Assembly (NCBI RefSeq): GCF_004000845.1
Contig: NZ_BIMA01000013.1
Span: forward strand, 1 to 64,000
Origin: Paenibacillus koleovorans NBRC 103111
GTDB taxonomy: Bacteria > Bacillota > Bacilli > Paenibacillales > NBRC-103111
Direction: 5' to 3'
DNA: 64,000 nucleotides
Below are positions 29,260-38,163 of the stretch, piece after piece. Within the stretch, counting starts at the first letter, position 1. Every line of letters begins with the position of its first letter. Position numbers and translations under genes: made by a program. The notes under the pieces are model-generated. The model saw nothing but the letters and a program-made list of their open reading frames with translations, was not told where the DNA came from and searched no databases.

Positions 29260-29336
29260 TCGTCTATCTGGCGATGCTGATTGCCGTCTTGATCGCGTTT
29301 ACGGGCAAAGGACTTTTTATTTACGAGGGGTTTTAG
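29226..29336 (+). CDS. DltX-like membrane microprotein with FxYxxF C-terminus
   Basis: A 36-residue frame overlaps the end of the DltD-like gene in another frame and stops 3 nt before the MBOAT start. The product has a short cytoplasmic start (MDPVFRKLLE), one membrane helix (VIVYLAMLIAVLIAF) and ends GLFIYEGF. The final six residues, FIYEGF, match the FxYxxF acyl-shuttle motif known at the C-terminus of DltX and of some MBOAT proteins, where the tyrosine accepts the acyl group outside the membrane. Position between the two transferases is where DltX-type genes belong. It is too short for ordinary gene callers. Confidence 0.82.
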   Translation: MDPVFRKLLEVIVYLAMLIAVLIAFTGKGLFIYEGF

Positions 29337-29339
29337 CGC

Positions 29340-30491
29340 ATGTCTTACTTGTTGAATATGTATGCCCTGGTCGCATTGTTCGGCATGGTGCTCGTGCTGA
29401 TGCTGACCCGCTGGTGGCGGCCGAATAAGCGGTGGCTCGTACTGGCGTTCAACCTGCTGTTCCTGCTCGTGTTCAGCCAAAAGCTCTTCGTGTTCTCCCT
29501 CGTGTACGTGCTGCTCAACTATTTGGGCTACTTGTTTCTAGTGCATGTCAGGAGCGGGCGGCGCTGGTGGTTTTTGGCGTTGATCGTGGGGAATGTGGCG
29601 CTTGTGTGCGGGGTTCGGCTGCTCTGGATGGGGGTGTTCGAACATCCTTATTTCGACGCGATCTACACGTTCGGGCTCATTTATACAGTACTTAAAGTAA
29701 TCGACGCTCTCTATCTCGCCTATTACGTCGGTCGGGAAGGCGGACGCGCTCCGCTGCTCGACTATGTGAACTATTTGCTCTTCATTCCTACTTTTACATC
29801 CGGGCCGATCCTGAAGTTTCGCGATTTCCTGGCCGATTCGAAGAAACCTTACACCGTAAGCGCTGCCGATTTCGAGGCGGGGGTCAAACGCATCATTCTA
29901 GGGTTGTTTAAAAAGGTCGTGTTAGTCGCGTCGATGACGGTTGTGTTCAAGTCGGTGCTGGAGCAAGATTTGACTCCGCTCCACAGCTTGTTCCTGATGG
30001 TCTGGTTTTACGCGCTGATCTACTTCGACTTCTCGGGCTACTCCGATATCGCGATCGGGTTCGGCCGACTGATGGGCTACACGATTCCGGAAAACTTCAA
30101 GCAGCCGTTCCAGTCCCCGACCCTCACGCAGTATTGGCGCAATTGGCATGCTACGCTCGGCGATTGGTTCCGCGATCATATCTACATGATCTTCTCTCGG
30201 CAGCTCTCGTCCCGCTGGGCGGGTGCCGGCGTCTCTATGCTCATCATGGTGCTGATCGGACTGTGGCATGGTTTTAGCTGGCTGTACTTGCTCTGGGGCG
30301 TGTACCACGGGGCGCTGATCGGGCTTGAAAGCTTGTTGAACAAGTCGACCGTCCAGCGGCGCAAAGTGTCGGCGGCCTACTTCTGGTTCCGTTGCGCAGT
30401 CACTCAGCTTATCGTGCTACTCGCTATCGTCGTGTATAGCGGCAATACGGAGACGGTGCTGCGGATTTATAAAGGGCTGTTGGGCTTGTAA
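29340..30491 (+). CDS. DltB-like membrane-bound O-acyltransferase (MBOAT)
   Basis: The 383-residue polytopic protein has the MBOAT signatures FIPTFTSGPI, YFDFSGYSDIAIG (229-240), the YWRNWHATLGDWFRDHIY block (H270) and the catalytic histidine in GLWHGFSW (H310). It should take the aminoacyl group from the carrier protein at the inner face and move it to the tyrosine of the microprotein. Its own C-terminus (YKGLLGL) lacks FxYxxF, consistent with needing the separate microprotein. GAGGGG at the end of the microprotein gene serves as ribosome site. Confidence 0.92.
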   Translation: MSYLLNMYALVALFGMVLVLMLTRWWRPNKRWLVLAFNLLFLLVFSQKLFVFSLVYVLLNYLGYLFLVHVRSGRRWWFLALIVGNVALVCGVRLLWMGVFEHPYFDAIYTFGLIYTVLKVIDALYLAYYVGREGGRAPLLDYVNYLLFIPTFTSGPILKFRDFLADSKKPYTVSAADFEAGVKRIILGLFKKVVLVASMTVVFKSVLEQDLTPLHSLFLMVWFYALIYFDFSGYSDIAIGFGRLMGYTIPENFKQPFQSPTLTQYWRNWHATLGDWFRDHIYMIFSRQLSSRWAGAGVSMLIMVLIGLWHGFSWLYLLWGVYHGALIGLESLLNKSTVQRRKVSAAYFWFRCAVTQLIVLLAIVVYSGNTETVLRIYKGLLGL

Positions 30492-30494
30492 AAT

Positions 30495-30532
30495 AAAATC
30501 GCCCCCTCGAGTTATCTCGAAGGGGCGATTTT
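30495..30532. terminator. bidirectional terminator
   Basis: AAAATCGCCCC pairs with GGGGCGATTTT around an inner TCGAG/CTCGA stem. It lies just after the MBOAT stop and just before the convergent SLH gene stop. Confidence 0.9.
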
Positions 30533-30535
30533 CAT

Positions 30536-32161
30536 TTAGTTGATAAACACCGCCAGCTTCAGCAGTCGTTGGATCATAACCGTTGCTTCCGCGCGAGTGG
30601 CGTTGCTGTCTGCGACGAAAGCGCCGTCCGCCTTGCCGTTGGTGATGCCTGCGCTCACGATTTGCGCTACAGCCGACTTAGCCCATGCTGCGATCGTGCC
30701 ACGGTCTTGGAACGTGTTCAACGCTGTATCTACGTTTAAGGAAGCATTGCGCTTGCCGACATACGCCATCGCATTGTCCATCAGCACTGCCAGCTCTTGG
30801 CGGGTGATCGGCTGGTTCGGGCGGAACGTGCCGTCCTCATAGCCGCTGACCAGCTTTGCATTATAGGCTGTGGCAACGGTGTTCGCGTACCAGGCGCCTG
30901 AGGTTACGTCGGAGAAGGCCGAGCTGCCTTTGGCTTCATCAAGCCCAAGCGCCCTTACGATTAAGGCCGTGAACTCCGCACGCGTAACCGACCCGTCCGG
31001 CGAGAAGGAAGTGTTGCTCACGCCCTGTACGATTAGCTTGGAGGCGAGCTGCTCGACTTCTTTTTTCGCCCAGTGGGAGGCTACATCCGTGAATGTTTTC
31101 TCGTTCTCAATGACGGTGTACAAGCTGTTGCCGTTCCGCTTCAAGGTAGCGATCCATTTGCCATCCGCTTGTTGGAACACCGTCGGTACAAACCGGAACA
31201 CGCCCGTCACCGGATCATACCGGACACCGGTCGTGTGGGCCGGATCGATGCTGCTATCCGTCAGTTCCAGGGAACGGCTCACATAAGTCGTCCCGAAGCT
31301 GGACACCTCCGCCGACTTGCCGCCTGGCGCCGTGAACTCAATGACGAACTCGATTACTGGCGCAACCGAAGTCGCCCCCAGTTCCTTGGTCTCCGCTCCT
31401 ACAGCTTGCTTTTGATCTTGTGTAGCTTGCACCAGCTTGATGTTCAAGCTCAGTTGCTCCACCGGTACTCCAAGATCCTTCGCGATCGCTTCGAGGTCCA
31501 GCACGCTGGTCGGGAGCGTGTAGATGCCGATTTCGGACTTGATCTCAATTACGGTATTGTTCTTGGCTGCCAGCTGCAGCGCCTTGGCATCCAATTGAGC
31601 CACCACTTGATCCGTGGAATCACCGGTTACCGTAATCGTTACTTTATCCGGCGACTCTTTCAACGCTTCGCTCAGTTGGGTCTCGTTGATGGTAGCTTTG
31701 GCTTCCGTACGTCCGTCGGCTCCCTTGGTTACCTCCGGCTTGATCTCAATCTTGCCGTCCTCGATGGTCGTATTGCCGGAGCCTGTTCCAGGGCCGATGA
31801 TGACGCCGCCGCCGGTGCTCGTTTGGGTGAGCGTAACGGTTTTGCTGGCCACATCGGCACCGCTTCCTGTCAATACCGTCAGGTTGCCGAGTGCTGCCGA
31901 TGCCGGCACAACGAACGTAAAGCTATAGGCGCCGTTTGCATCCGATTTGGCGGCGTCGAACACGACTACGCTGTTCGTGCTGTCCAACACCCGCAGCGAA
32001 ACCCATGCATTAGCCGCATATGTTCCGTTTACGGTCACGCTACCACCGGCTTGTACCGACGTGGCGCTCACTTGCGAGGTTAGAGATGCGGCCCAAGCGG
32101 CCGGAGCGGCTGCTCCCAAAAGCAGCCCCGCCGCGATAATTACAGTTGCTAAACGTTTCAT
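30536..32161 (-). CDS. S-layer-homology (SLH) domain surface protein
   Basis: The 541-residue protein has a signal peptide (LATVIIAAGLLLGAAAPAAWA). An Ig-like beta domain (SVTVNGTYAANAWVSLRV) and a middle region of unknown fold follow, then three C-terminal SLH repeats. Diagnostic stretches are TDVASHWAKKEVEQL with SPDGSVTRAEFTALIV; SDVTSGAWYANTVATA with RPNQPITRQELAVLM; and the weaker FQDRGTIAAWAKSAV with NATRAEATVMI. SLH domains hold proteins on pyruvylated wall polymer. It lies 18 nt after the choice-of-anchor I gene, so both are likely expressed together. Confidence 0.92.
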   Translation of the reverse strand: MKRLATVIIAAGLLLGAAAPAAWAASLTSQVSATSVQAGGSVTVNGTYAANAWVSLRVLDSTNSVVVFDAAKSDANGAYSFTFVVPASAALGNLTVLTGSGADVASKTVTLTQTSTGGGVIIGPGTGSGNTTIEDGKIEIKPEVTKGADGRTEAKATINETQLSEALKESPDKVTITVTGDSTDQVVAQLDAKALQLAAKNNTVIEIKSEIGIYTLPTSVLDLEAIAKDLGVPVEQLSLNIKLVQATQDQKQAVGAETKELGATSVAPVIEFVIEFTAPGGKSAEVSSFGTTYVSRSLELTDSSIDPAHTTGVRYDPVTGVFRFVPTVFQQADGKWIATLKRNGNSLYTVIENEKTFTDVASHWAKKEVEQLASKLIVQGVSNTSFSPDGSVTRAEFTALIVRALGLDEAKGSSAFSDVTSGAWYANTVATAYNAKLVSGYEDGTFRPNQPITRQELAVLMDNAMAYVGKRNASLNVDTALNTFQDRGTIAAWAKSAVAQIVSAGITNGKADGAFVADSNATRAEATVMIQRLLKLAVFIN

Positions 32162-32179
32162 GTCGAACCCTCCCGTCGA

Positions 32180-34288
32180 TTACTGCAGCACAACCGGCTG
32201 CTTGGTCGGATCGTTGGTCAGGTTGTCCACGATGTAGACTTCGACCACATCGCCGGCCTGCACGTTGAATTGAGCTTGAGCGGCTTGCGCTGACCCGTCG
32301 TAATCTTGGCGTACCGCCGCAAGTCCGATTTGGGTATTGTTTCGCACATGTTTGAACACGAGTGTTTCCGAACCTGGATTCGGGATTACAGAAGCGACGG
32401 ATGCCGAGAAGGATACCCAACCGCTCTTGCCGGAATTTACGGTCAACGTCGTAATGCCGTTTGTTTTGGCGCCAACCATGTAAGCATCGTCCGCTTGTCC
32501 TGTAACTTGGTAATTGGCGCTAGAAATTTCGTACACGAGCAGGGTACCTGATATTTCGTGAGCAATGAACAGAAGCGGCTTGCCGGTCGGGCTCTTGTCT
32601 GCTGGAACGAAGTTCATGCCTTCCGGACCGAGGTCGGTCGTATGATCAAGCTTCGTGAAGTCGCGGTCGTTCTTGTATGTCACGAAGGAAGGTTGCATCG
32701 GATTGGTCACGTCATACACCATTACGCCCCCGATCCGCTCCAACCCAACGAAAGAATACGTTTTGCCGTTAATGACGCCCAGCTTCACATCTTCCGGCTC
32801 TGGACCTTTGCTGGAGCTGCGCTTGTCTTTCTTATTACCGTCGTTGCTGTAGTTGAAGTAGTCAGGTAACATAGTTGCTGTGATCGACTCGAAGTTGCTG
32901 CCGCTATCGTATACTGGGCCGGCACTGATATTGTCAGCATCCCAGATCGAAAATGAACGTGCTCCAAAAGTATAAGCTACACTATGAGTTGCGCTGCCCG
33001 TCTCACCGAAAGCTGCATCATATACGGCGGTGGTTACTTTGGCGGAATCTCCATTGATGGTGTTGAGCCACGTATTAAATTGATCCTGCGTATAATTCCC
33101 AAACTTGCTGGCATCGAATTGAAGCAACGACTTGATCGCATTCAGCTTCTTTTCCTCGGTATAAACCGTGATCTCGTGACCACTGGCATCTTTATAAATA
33201 TACTCTCGGGAATCCCCTTCGTTAGCAGTTACAATATAGGTTTTCCCGCCAACTTGATAACTGGTTATTCCGTCCGGCATGTACGCGCCTAATACCGGTT
33301 GGTTGATTATGTTGATGCCGTCTTTTTCATTCAGATCGATCTCGTTGCCCGGCAACGTGTGATCCTTGTAGCCCAGCCCATATACATGCGTAAATTTCTT
33401 TGTCGTCAAGTCGAGCTTGGCAATCGCATTGTTCTCTTGCAGAGATACATAAGCAATATTACCGCTCACTGTGATGTACTCCGGCTCGAAGTCGACCGAC
33501 CAGTTGTTGCCGTTCGGAAATTCCGAGCGCTTGTGGTATACGCCATCCTTAAAAGGGAAAATCCGCACATTCGGATCGATATCGTCAATCGTCAGTTCAT
33601 CAAACGTTACATCCGTAACCTTGGACTGATCCACGCTGTTAATTCCGCCCGATACGTCTACGATGGTTACCGAGCCTTTCGGATCATCCGCATAAGTATT
33701 GTCGGTCGGTTCGCCTTCATTGGCTACGAGTACGGTGTTGCCGTCCGAAGTAAACATAATCATGTCCGGATGATACCCGGCTTCTACCTTTTTCAGGTAT
33801 TGCCCGTTTTTGTTGAAGAACGCCACATAGCCCTTGTTCGGCTTCTCGGCCAACACAGCCACGGCAAGCAAGTCTTGTGTCGGATGGATCGCAATGCTTG
33901 TCACGTCGAAAAAGGCGGATTCGCCAAGACTGCGGATCGGAATGCGAGTCAACAAATTGCCGTTTGTTCCGCCATACACGATATCCGTCACAGAACCAGT
34001 AGTAAGCGAGGAAAAATCAATGATTTCCATCGACGGGTGATTTGCATCTCCATTTACCAGGAAGGCCTTCTTGCTGATCGGGTCAAAGTTGACTATCTCA
34101 ACCCCATTCTTCTCTGTCCCGGCTCCCACTTTCATGGAATCATAGCGAGCGATCTTGGTCAGGACCAATTCCCCAGTAGCCGTCGGCGGCGTCGGAATCA
34201 CATCGGCAGCGAAGACAGGCGTCGTACCAAGCACAGAGGCAATGGTTACAGTAGCAGCCAGTGTTGCAGCAAGTCTCTTCAATTTCAC
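32180..34288 (-). CDS. choice-of-anchor I family secreted protein
   Basis: A 702-residue product with a signal peptide (LAATLAATVTIASVLGTTPVFA) and a long beta-propeller region typical of the choice-of-anchor I family (DVTSIAIHPTQDLLAVAV, VLVANEGEPTDNTYADDPKG, TANEGDSREYI, FGARSFSIWDAD, DLGPEGMNFVPADKSPTG). Related proteins are often described as alkaline-phosphatase or esterase-like and often end in an anchor. This one ends without SLH repeats, but the next gene encodes three. GTG 34288 is preceded by AAGGAGG at about 9-11 nt. Confidence 0.87.
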   Translation of the reverse strand: MKLKRLAATLAATVTIASVLGTTPVFAADVIPTPPTATGELVLTKIARYDSMKVGAGTEKNGVEIVNFDPISKKAFLVNGDANHPSMEIIDFSSLTTGSVTDIVYGGTNGNLLTRIPIRSLGESAFFDVTSIAIHPTQDLLAVAVLAEKPNKGYVAFFNKNGQYLKKVEAGYHPDMIMFTSDGNTVLVANEGEPTDNTYADDPKGSVTIVDVSGGINSVDQSKVTDVTFDELTIDDIDPNVRIFPFKDGVYHKRSEFPNGNNWSVDFEPEYITVSGNIAYVSLQENNAIAKLDLTTKKFTHVYGLGYKDHTLPGNEIDLNEKDGINIINQPVLGAYMPDGITSYQVGGKTYIVTANEGDSREYIYKDASGHEITVYTEEKKLNAIKSLLQFDASKFGNYTQDQFNTWLNTINGDSAKVTTAVYDAAFGETGSATHSVAYTFGARSFSIWDADNISAGPVYDSGSNFESITATMLPDYFNYSNDGNKKDKRSSSKGPEPEDVKLGVINGKTYSFVGLERIGGVMVYDVTNPMQPSFVTYKNDRDFTKLDHTTDLGPEGMNFVPADKSPTGKPLLFIAHEISGTLLVYEISSANYQVTGQADDAYMVGAKTNGITTLTVNSGKSGWVSFSASVASVIPNPGSETLVFKHVRNNTQIGLAAVRQDYDGSAQAAQAQFNVQAGDVVEVYIVDNLTNDPTKQPVVLQ

Positions 34289-34442
34289 TTCTATTTCTCC
34301 TCCTTGTCCAATTGAGTGCACATGTTTAAAGGTACCAACGGACTATTCTGGGAAGATCAATTTGAAGTGAAGGTTTTGTAAATACATTGCAAATGTCGTC
34401 ACATTTTGGAAAAAAGAGTTGTTATAGTAGTAAGAGGGTGGG

Positions 34443-35006
34443 ATGAGGATGGATGAACTGGATCAATTGGTCGGATTGGCGAAGGAAGGGCAGCACAGCG
34501 CGTTTTCGGAAATTGTGCTTTTATTGCAACAGCAGGTGTTTCGGTACTGCTATCCTATGATCGGTCATCGGCAAGACGCTGAAGACGTTGTTCAAGAAAC
34601 TTTCGTTCGCGCCTATACTAAGTTGCATCAATACGAGGAGACCGGTTCCTTTATTGGCTGGATTCTTACAATCGCGCATCATTTATGCTTGAACAAACTG
34701 AAGAAGCGCTCCAGACTAGCTGCTTTGTTTCATAGGGCCGCGCACCATTCCTCCTTGCAAGTCGATAGTCACTCTTTAAGCTCTAATTTGGAAGTGTTAG
34801 CGATGCTGGATTCTCTTCCCGCTCATGTGCGGAGTCTCGTCATCCTGAAAGTGCTCCATGGGATGAGCTACGAGGAAATCGGACAAATCATACATGGCAA
34901 ACCTAATGCATTAAGAAAGCAATTCGAACGGGCTAAGCTAAAGCTTAGATCGGAAGCGATGCGTGCAGAACACAGCCAAGAAGGAGGCGCTCAGGTTGAT
35001 TACTAA
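34443..35006 (+). CDS. ECF-type RNA polymerase sigma factor
   Basis: The 187-residue protein has sigma region 2 (YPMIGHRQDAEDVVQETFVRAYTKL, GSFIGWILTIAHHLCLNKLK) and region 4 (LDSLPAHVRSLVILKVLHGMSYEEIGQI). The start is ATG 34443 or ATG 34449; both follow GAGGG. The next gene, overlapping by 11 nt, encodes a membrane protein likely to be its anti-sigma factor. It is divergent from the choice-of-anchor/SLH pair, whose expression it might control. Confidence 0.9.
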   Translation: MRMDELDQLVGLAKEGQHSAFSEIVLLLQQQVFRYCYPMIGHRQDAEDVVQETFVRAYTKLHQYEETGSFIGWILTIAHHLCLNKLKKRSRLAALFHRAAHHSSLQVDSHSLSSNLEVLAMLDSLPAHVRSLVILKVLHGMSYEEIGQIIHGKPNALRKQFERAKLKLRSEAMRAEHSQEGGAQVDY

Positions 35007-35874
35007 TCAGGGAATTGAAAATAAGCTCCGGTCGCTTCACATGCCCGAGGTCGACGTACATGACCGGGTTATGCAGTCCCTCGCAACAATCGAACCGTCA
35101 CGCAAGCGGAGTAATGTTCCTCTCCAATTCGCTATCGGTGCTGTTATCGCTATAACCGTGCTGCTAGTATCAGGGTATACTGTATTCTCGTCTATTACTC
35201 TGTTCAATGAGCAAGGAGTCTCTACACTAACCCTTCGTCCGTTTGATCAAGCCAATCCCCCTTCTTATACCTCTGAGGAGAGAGAGTTGGCGCTGGCGAG
35301 TATCCTGTCAGGTGAAGCGGTAGCGCTTTTCAGGCGAAGCGGGAATCCGGATCAAATAATGACCGCTATTGAGAATCCCGTAATCATCGGTAACTGGGAC
35401 TCGTTGCGTCATGCCGCAGGACCCGTATTCCGGCTGCCTATCGAGCTCAGCGGTTTGGTTTCGTTCCTTCAGGGGAGCGTTCAGCACAGGGTAGGAGTAC
35501 CCGATTTAGCTGAGTTGAAAAAGCTAAGCGACGAGCATGGCGGCCAACTTGCAACAACGAAAGTCGCCGTCCTTCCGCAAGCAACAGGAGTCACAATCCG
35601 GGCTTCACTGGAAGGGGCTGAAGTATCCGCATTGATCTCGGAAAGCATATGGTTTAAAACCCTCTATACCGATCTGCTGGCAGACAGTGACATTCGGGTC
35701 ATTCAAGTGAATGAAATTGAAGGATTAGTCAGGAAAGTGGCGGATCACGTTGTGCTAAACTGGAGCTCGAGTGCAAGCCAGGGAGGTCTATTTTACCAAA
35801 TTTCCACAGAAGCTAAAACACCCGATGCCGAACAAAAGCTGATTCACTTTCTTAACTCGCTGATACCGAGATAA
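34996..35874 (+). CDS. putative membrane anti-sigma factor
   Basis: With the TTG start at 34996 (GGAGG 8-9 nt before) the product is 292 residues. It has a cytoplasmic N-terminus of about 40 residues (ENKLRSLHMPEVDVHDRVMQ), one membrane helix (FAIGAVIAITVLLVSGYTVF) and a large outer domain. This is the layout of Bacillales anti-sigma proteins of the DUF4179/DUF4367 kind. No zinc anti-sigma (HxxxCxxC) motif is present. The role rests mainly on its overlap with the sigma gene. Confidence 0.65.
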   Translation: MITNQGIENKLRSLHMPEVDVHDRVMQSLATIEPSRKRSNVPLQFAIGAVIAITVLLVSGYTVFSSITLFNEQGVSTLTLRPFDQANPPSYTSEERELALASILSGEAVALFRRSGNPDQIMTAIENPVIIGNWDSLRHAAGPVFRLPIELSGLVSFLQGSVQHRVGVPDLAELKKLSDEHGGQLATTKVAVLPQATGVTIRASLEGAEVSALISESIWFKTLYTDLLADSDIRVIQVNEIEGLVRKVADHVVLNWSSSASQGGLFYQISTEAKTPDAEQKLIHFLNSLIPR

Positions 35875-35921
35875 ACTATGCCTCCCGATACAAATAGTGT
35901 TACAAACCACTGAGACCCTAA

Positions 35922-35954
35922 AAAACGTCCTCCCCGACTCCGGGTGGACGTTTT
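35922..35954. terminator. bidirectional terminator
   Basis: AAAACGTCC (35922-35930) pairs with GGACGTTTT (35946-35954), extended by CCCC/GGG. It lies between the convergent anti-sigma and ABC-exporter genes. Confidence 0.85.
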
Positions 35955-35966
35955 CTGCTCCTCTCG

Positions 35967-37850
35967 CTACTGCTCCGCTGACGCCACGAACTGCGCCTCA
36001 TACAGCCGCCGGTACAGCGGGCTCGACTCGAGCAGCGCCTCATGCGTGCCGGTGGCGGCGATGGTGCCGCCGTCGAGCACGACGATCTGATCCGCCTTCA
36101 GGATCGTCGAGAGCCGGTGCGCGATCACGATCGCCGTGCGATCCTGCATAAGCACCTCCAGCGCCTGCTGGATCTGGCGCTCCACGAGCGTGTCGAGCGA
36201 GCTCGTCGCCTCGTCCAGCAAGACGATGCGCGGGGCGCGCAGCAGCACGCGGGCGATGGCGAGCCGCTGGCGCTCGCCGCCGGACAGACGGTAGCCGCGT
36301 TCGCCTACGACCGTCTCGTACCCCTCAGGCAGCGAGGCGATCAGGTCGTGGATTTGCGCACCGCGGCAGGCAGCTTCGATTTCGTCTCGCGAAGCGTCCG
36401 GCCGCGCGAACAGCAGGTTGCTGTAGATCGTGTCGTGGAAGAAAAACGGATCCTGCGGCACGAGGCCCATCTGGGTGCGGAGCGCCGGCAACGTCAGCTC
36501 GCGGATGTCCCGGCCGTCCAGCAGCACCCGACCTTCCACCGGATCCGCGAAGCGCGGGATCAAGTTCATCAGCGTCGTTTTGCCGGCGCCGCTCGGTCCC
36601 ACTAACGCTACCATCTGACGTGGCCTCACGTGTAAATTCACCTCGCGAAGAACCGGCTCGTACAGGCCGCCTTCCTTATTCCGGTACGCATAAGTCACGT
36701 CCTCCAGCCGGATGTCCCCTTCGGCACTCCCAGGTGCCAGCTCCGCTACACCGCCTTGCACCTGCGGCTTTGTGTCCAACATGGCAAAAATTCGCCGGAA
36801 CAAAGCGATCGAGGAATACAAGTTCACATGCAGCTGCGTGAGAGAGCTTACCGGGCCATACAGCCTTCCCATCAAAGCGGTAAACGACACGATCACGCCG
36901 ATCCCCATCTGGTTGTGGATGACCAACCAGCCCCCATAGCCCCACAGAATAGCAGGACCGAGCGAGCCGAACATGCCCATCCACATAAACAGCCAACGGC
37001 CAACCAACGTTTGGCGAATTTGCAGCTTGCGCAGCTCGGTGTTCACCTGATCAAATTGATCGCGTTGTGCCCGTTCCCGGCTGAATATTTGTGTCAGCAA
37101 CGCCCCGCTCACTCCGAACGCCTCGCTCAGCTTAACGGTCATCGACGACTGCCTCTGCTGGATATCGTCCTGCAGCTTTTGGCGGATACGTCCGACTTTC
37201 TGAGAAGGCAGCACGAACCCAGGAACAACTAGCAAGGAGAGCAGCGTCAGCTTCCAATTCATATGGAACATCAGGAACAAGGTGCTGGCAATAATCAACA
37301 AGTTGTTTACAATGCCGATCAGCGTAGAAGTCACTACATTTTGGATAGCGGTCACATCATTCATGACTCTGGAGACGAGCTCGCCGGATTGCCGGGATGC
37401 GAAGAACGTGATCGATTGCTTCTGGATCTGGTCGAACAAAGAAAGCCGGTAGTCCGCCATTACATTCTGAGCGATCGAATTGTTCAGCCAGCTCTGCCAT
37501 ACGCCTAATAAGCCCGTCGTCAGCACGATGCCCAGCACGAGCAACGTAAGCTTCACTACCGTTTCTATATCGCCTTGCATAATCCCGTTGTCGATGATTC
37601 GTTGCGTCAGCCAAGCCGGAGCGACTCCCCCCAGGGCAGAAATCAGCATCAAGAATACGATCAGCAACGCACGCCGCCAATAAGGGATAAACGCACGAAA
37701 GGCACGCCTTACAATGACCCAGTCGAAACGCTCCGTCTTCGCCAGCTCCCGCATCCGGTGACGATTGCCGCCCCTACCCATACCGCCAAAGTCGCTGCCT
37801 CCTCCGCCCCCTGAACCGAACCCGCCGCCACTCCCCATATTCATGCTCAC
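35967..37850 (-). CDS. ABC exporter, fused membrane and ATPase domains
   Basis: The 627-residue half-transporter of the MsbA/LmrA/BmrA type has a six-helix membrane domain (residues about 45-330), then an ATPase with Walker A GPSGAGKTT, Q-loop LVPQDPFFF, signature LSGGERQRLAIAR, Walker B IVLLDEATSSLD and H-loop AHRLSTI. The first 30 residues are Gly/Ser/Met-rich (GSGGGFGSGGGGG). GTG 37850 has GAGGAGG at 9 nt; ATG 37844 is an alternative. It probably works as a homodimer exporting drugs or lipids; the substrate is unknown. Confidence 0.92.
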   Translation of the reverse strand: MSMNMGSGGGFGSGGGGGSDFGGMGRGGNRHRMRELAKTERFDWVIVRRAFRAFIPYWRRALLIVFLMLISALGGVAPAWLTQRIIDNGIMQGDIETVVKLTLLVLGIVLTTGLLGVWQSWLNNSIAQNVMADYRLSLFDQIQKQSITFFASRQSGELVSRVMNDVTAIQNVVTSTLIGIVNNLLIIASTLFLMFHMNWKLTLLSLLVVPGFVLPSQKVGRIRQKLQDDIQQRQSSMTVKLSEAFGVSGALLTQIFSRERAQRDQFDQVNTELRKLQIRQTLVGRWLFMWMGMFGSLGPAILWGYGGWLVIHNQMGIGVIVSFTALMGRLYGPVSSLTQLHVNLYSSIALFRRIFAMLDTKPQVQGGVAELAPGSAEGDIRLEDVTYAYRNKEGGLYEPVLREVNLHVRPRQMVALVGPSGAGKTTLMNLIPRFADPVEGRVLLDGRDIRELTLPALRTQMGLVPQDPFFFHDTIYSNLLFARPDASRDEIEAACRGAQIHDLIASLPEGYETVVGERGYRLSGGERQRLAIARVLLRAPRIVLLDEATSSLDTLVERQIQQALEVLMQDRTAIVIAHRLSTILKADQIVVLDGGTIAATGTHEALLESSPLYRRLYEAQFVASAEQ

Positions 37851-37882
37851 TATATCCAGCCTCCTCTCTCTTCTACGCTCAC

Positions 37883-37929
37883 AAAAAAAAGCTTGTCCAA
37901 GCGCAGCACTCTACGCCTAACAAGCTTTT
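37883..37929 (-). terminator. terminator after the small membrane protein gene
   Basis: AAAAGCTTGT (37887-37896) pairs with ACAAGCTTTT (37920-37929). On the minus strand it ends in a run of eight T. Confidence 0.8.
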
Positions 37930-37953
37930 CCCCCGAAAATGAATACGACTTTC

Positions 37954-38163
37954 TTAACTTATCCAGTACTTGACCATCAGCACATCCATGACCAAGAACA
38001 CCAAAAGACTTACTCCAGCAAAGCCGATTGCAAATTTATTTTTGGTCGGGGCTACCAGAGAACGCACCAACGCGATGGCAAGTACGATTGTGAACAGGAT
38101 AACGAAAATATCGAACGTGTGGAAACGGCTTACCGCCTGTACGGCATCTTCAGCCAATAACAT
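37954..38163 (-). CDS. small two-helix membrane protein (possibly DUF2759)
   Basis: A 69-residue product with two predicted membrane helices (FDIFVILFTIVLAIALVRSL and FAIGFAGVSLLVFLVMDVLM) joined by a short polar loop (VAPTKNK). The ATG at 38163 has AAGGAGGT 8 nt before it, and a TATACT -10-like hexamer lies at 38193-38198. It resembles small Bacillales membrane proteins such as DUF2759, but the match is by eye. Function unknown. Confidence 0.7.
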   Translation of the reverse strand: MLLAEDAVQAVSRFHTFDIFVILFTIVLAIALVRSLVAPTKNKFAIGFAGVSLLVFLVMDVLMVKYWIS

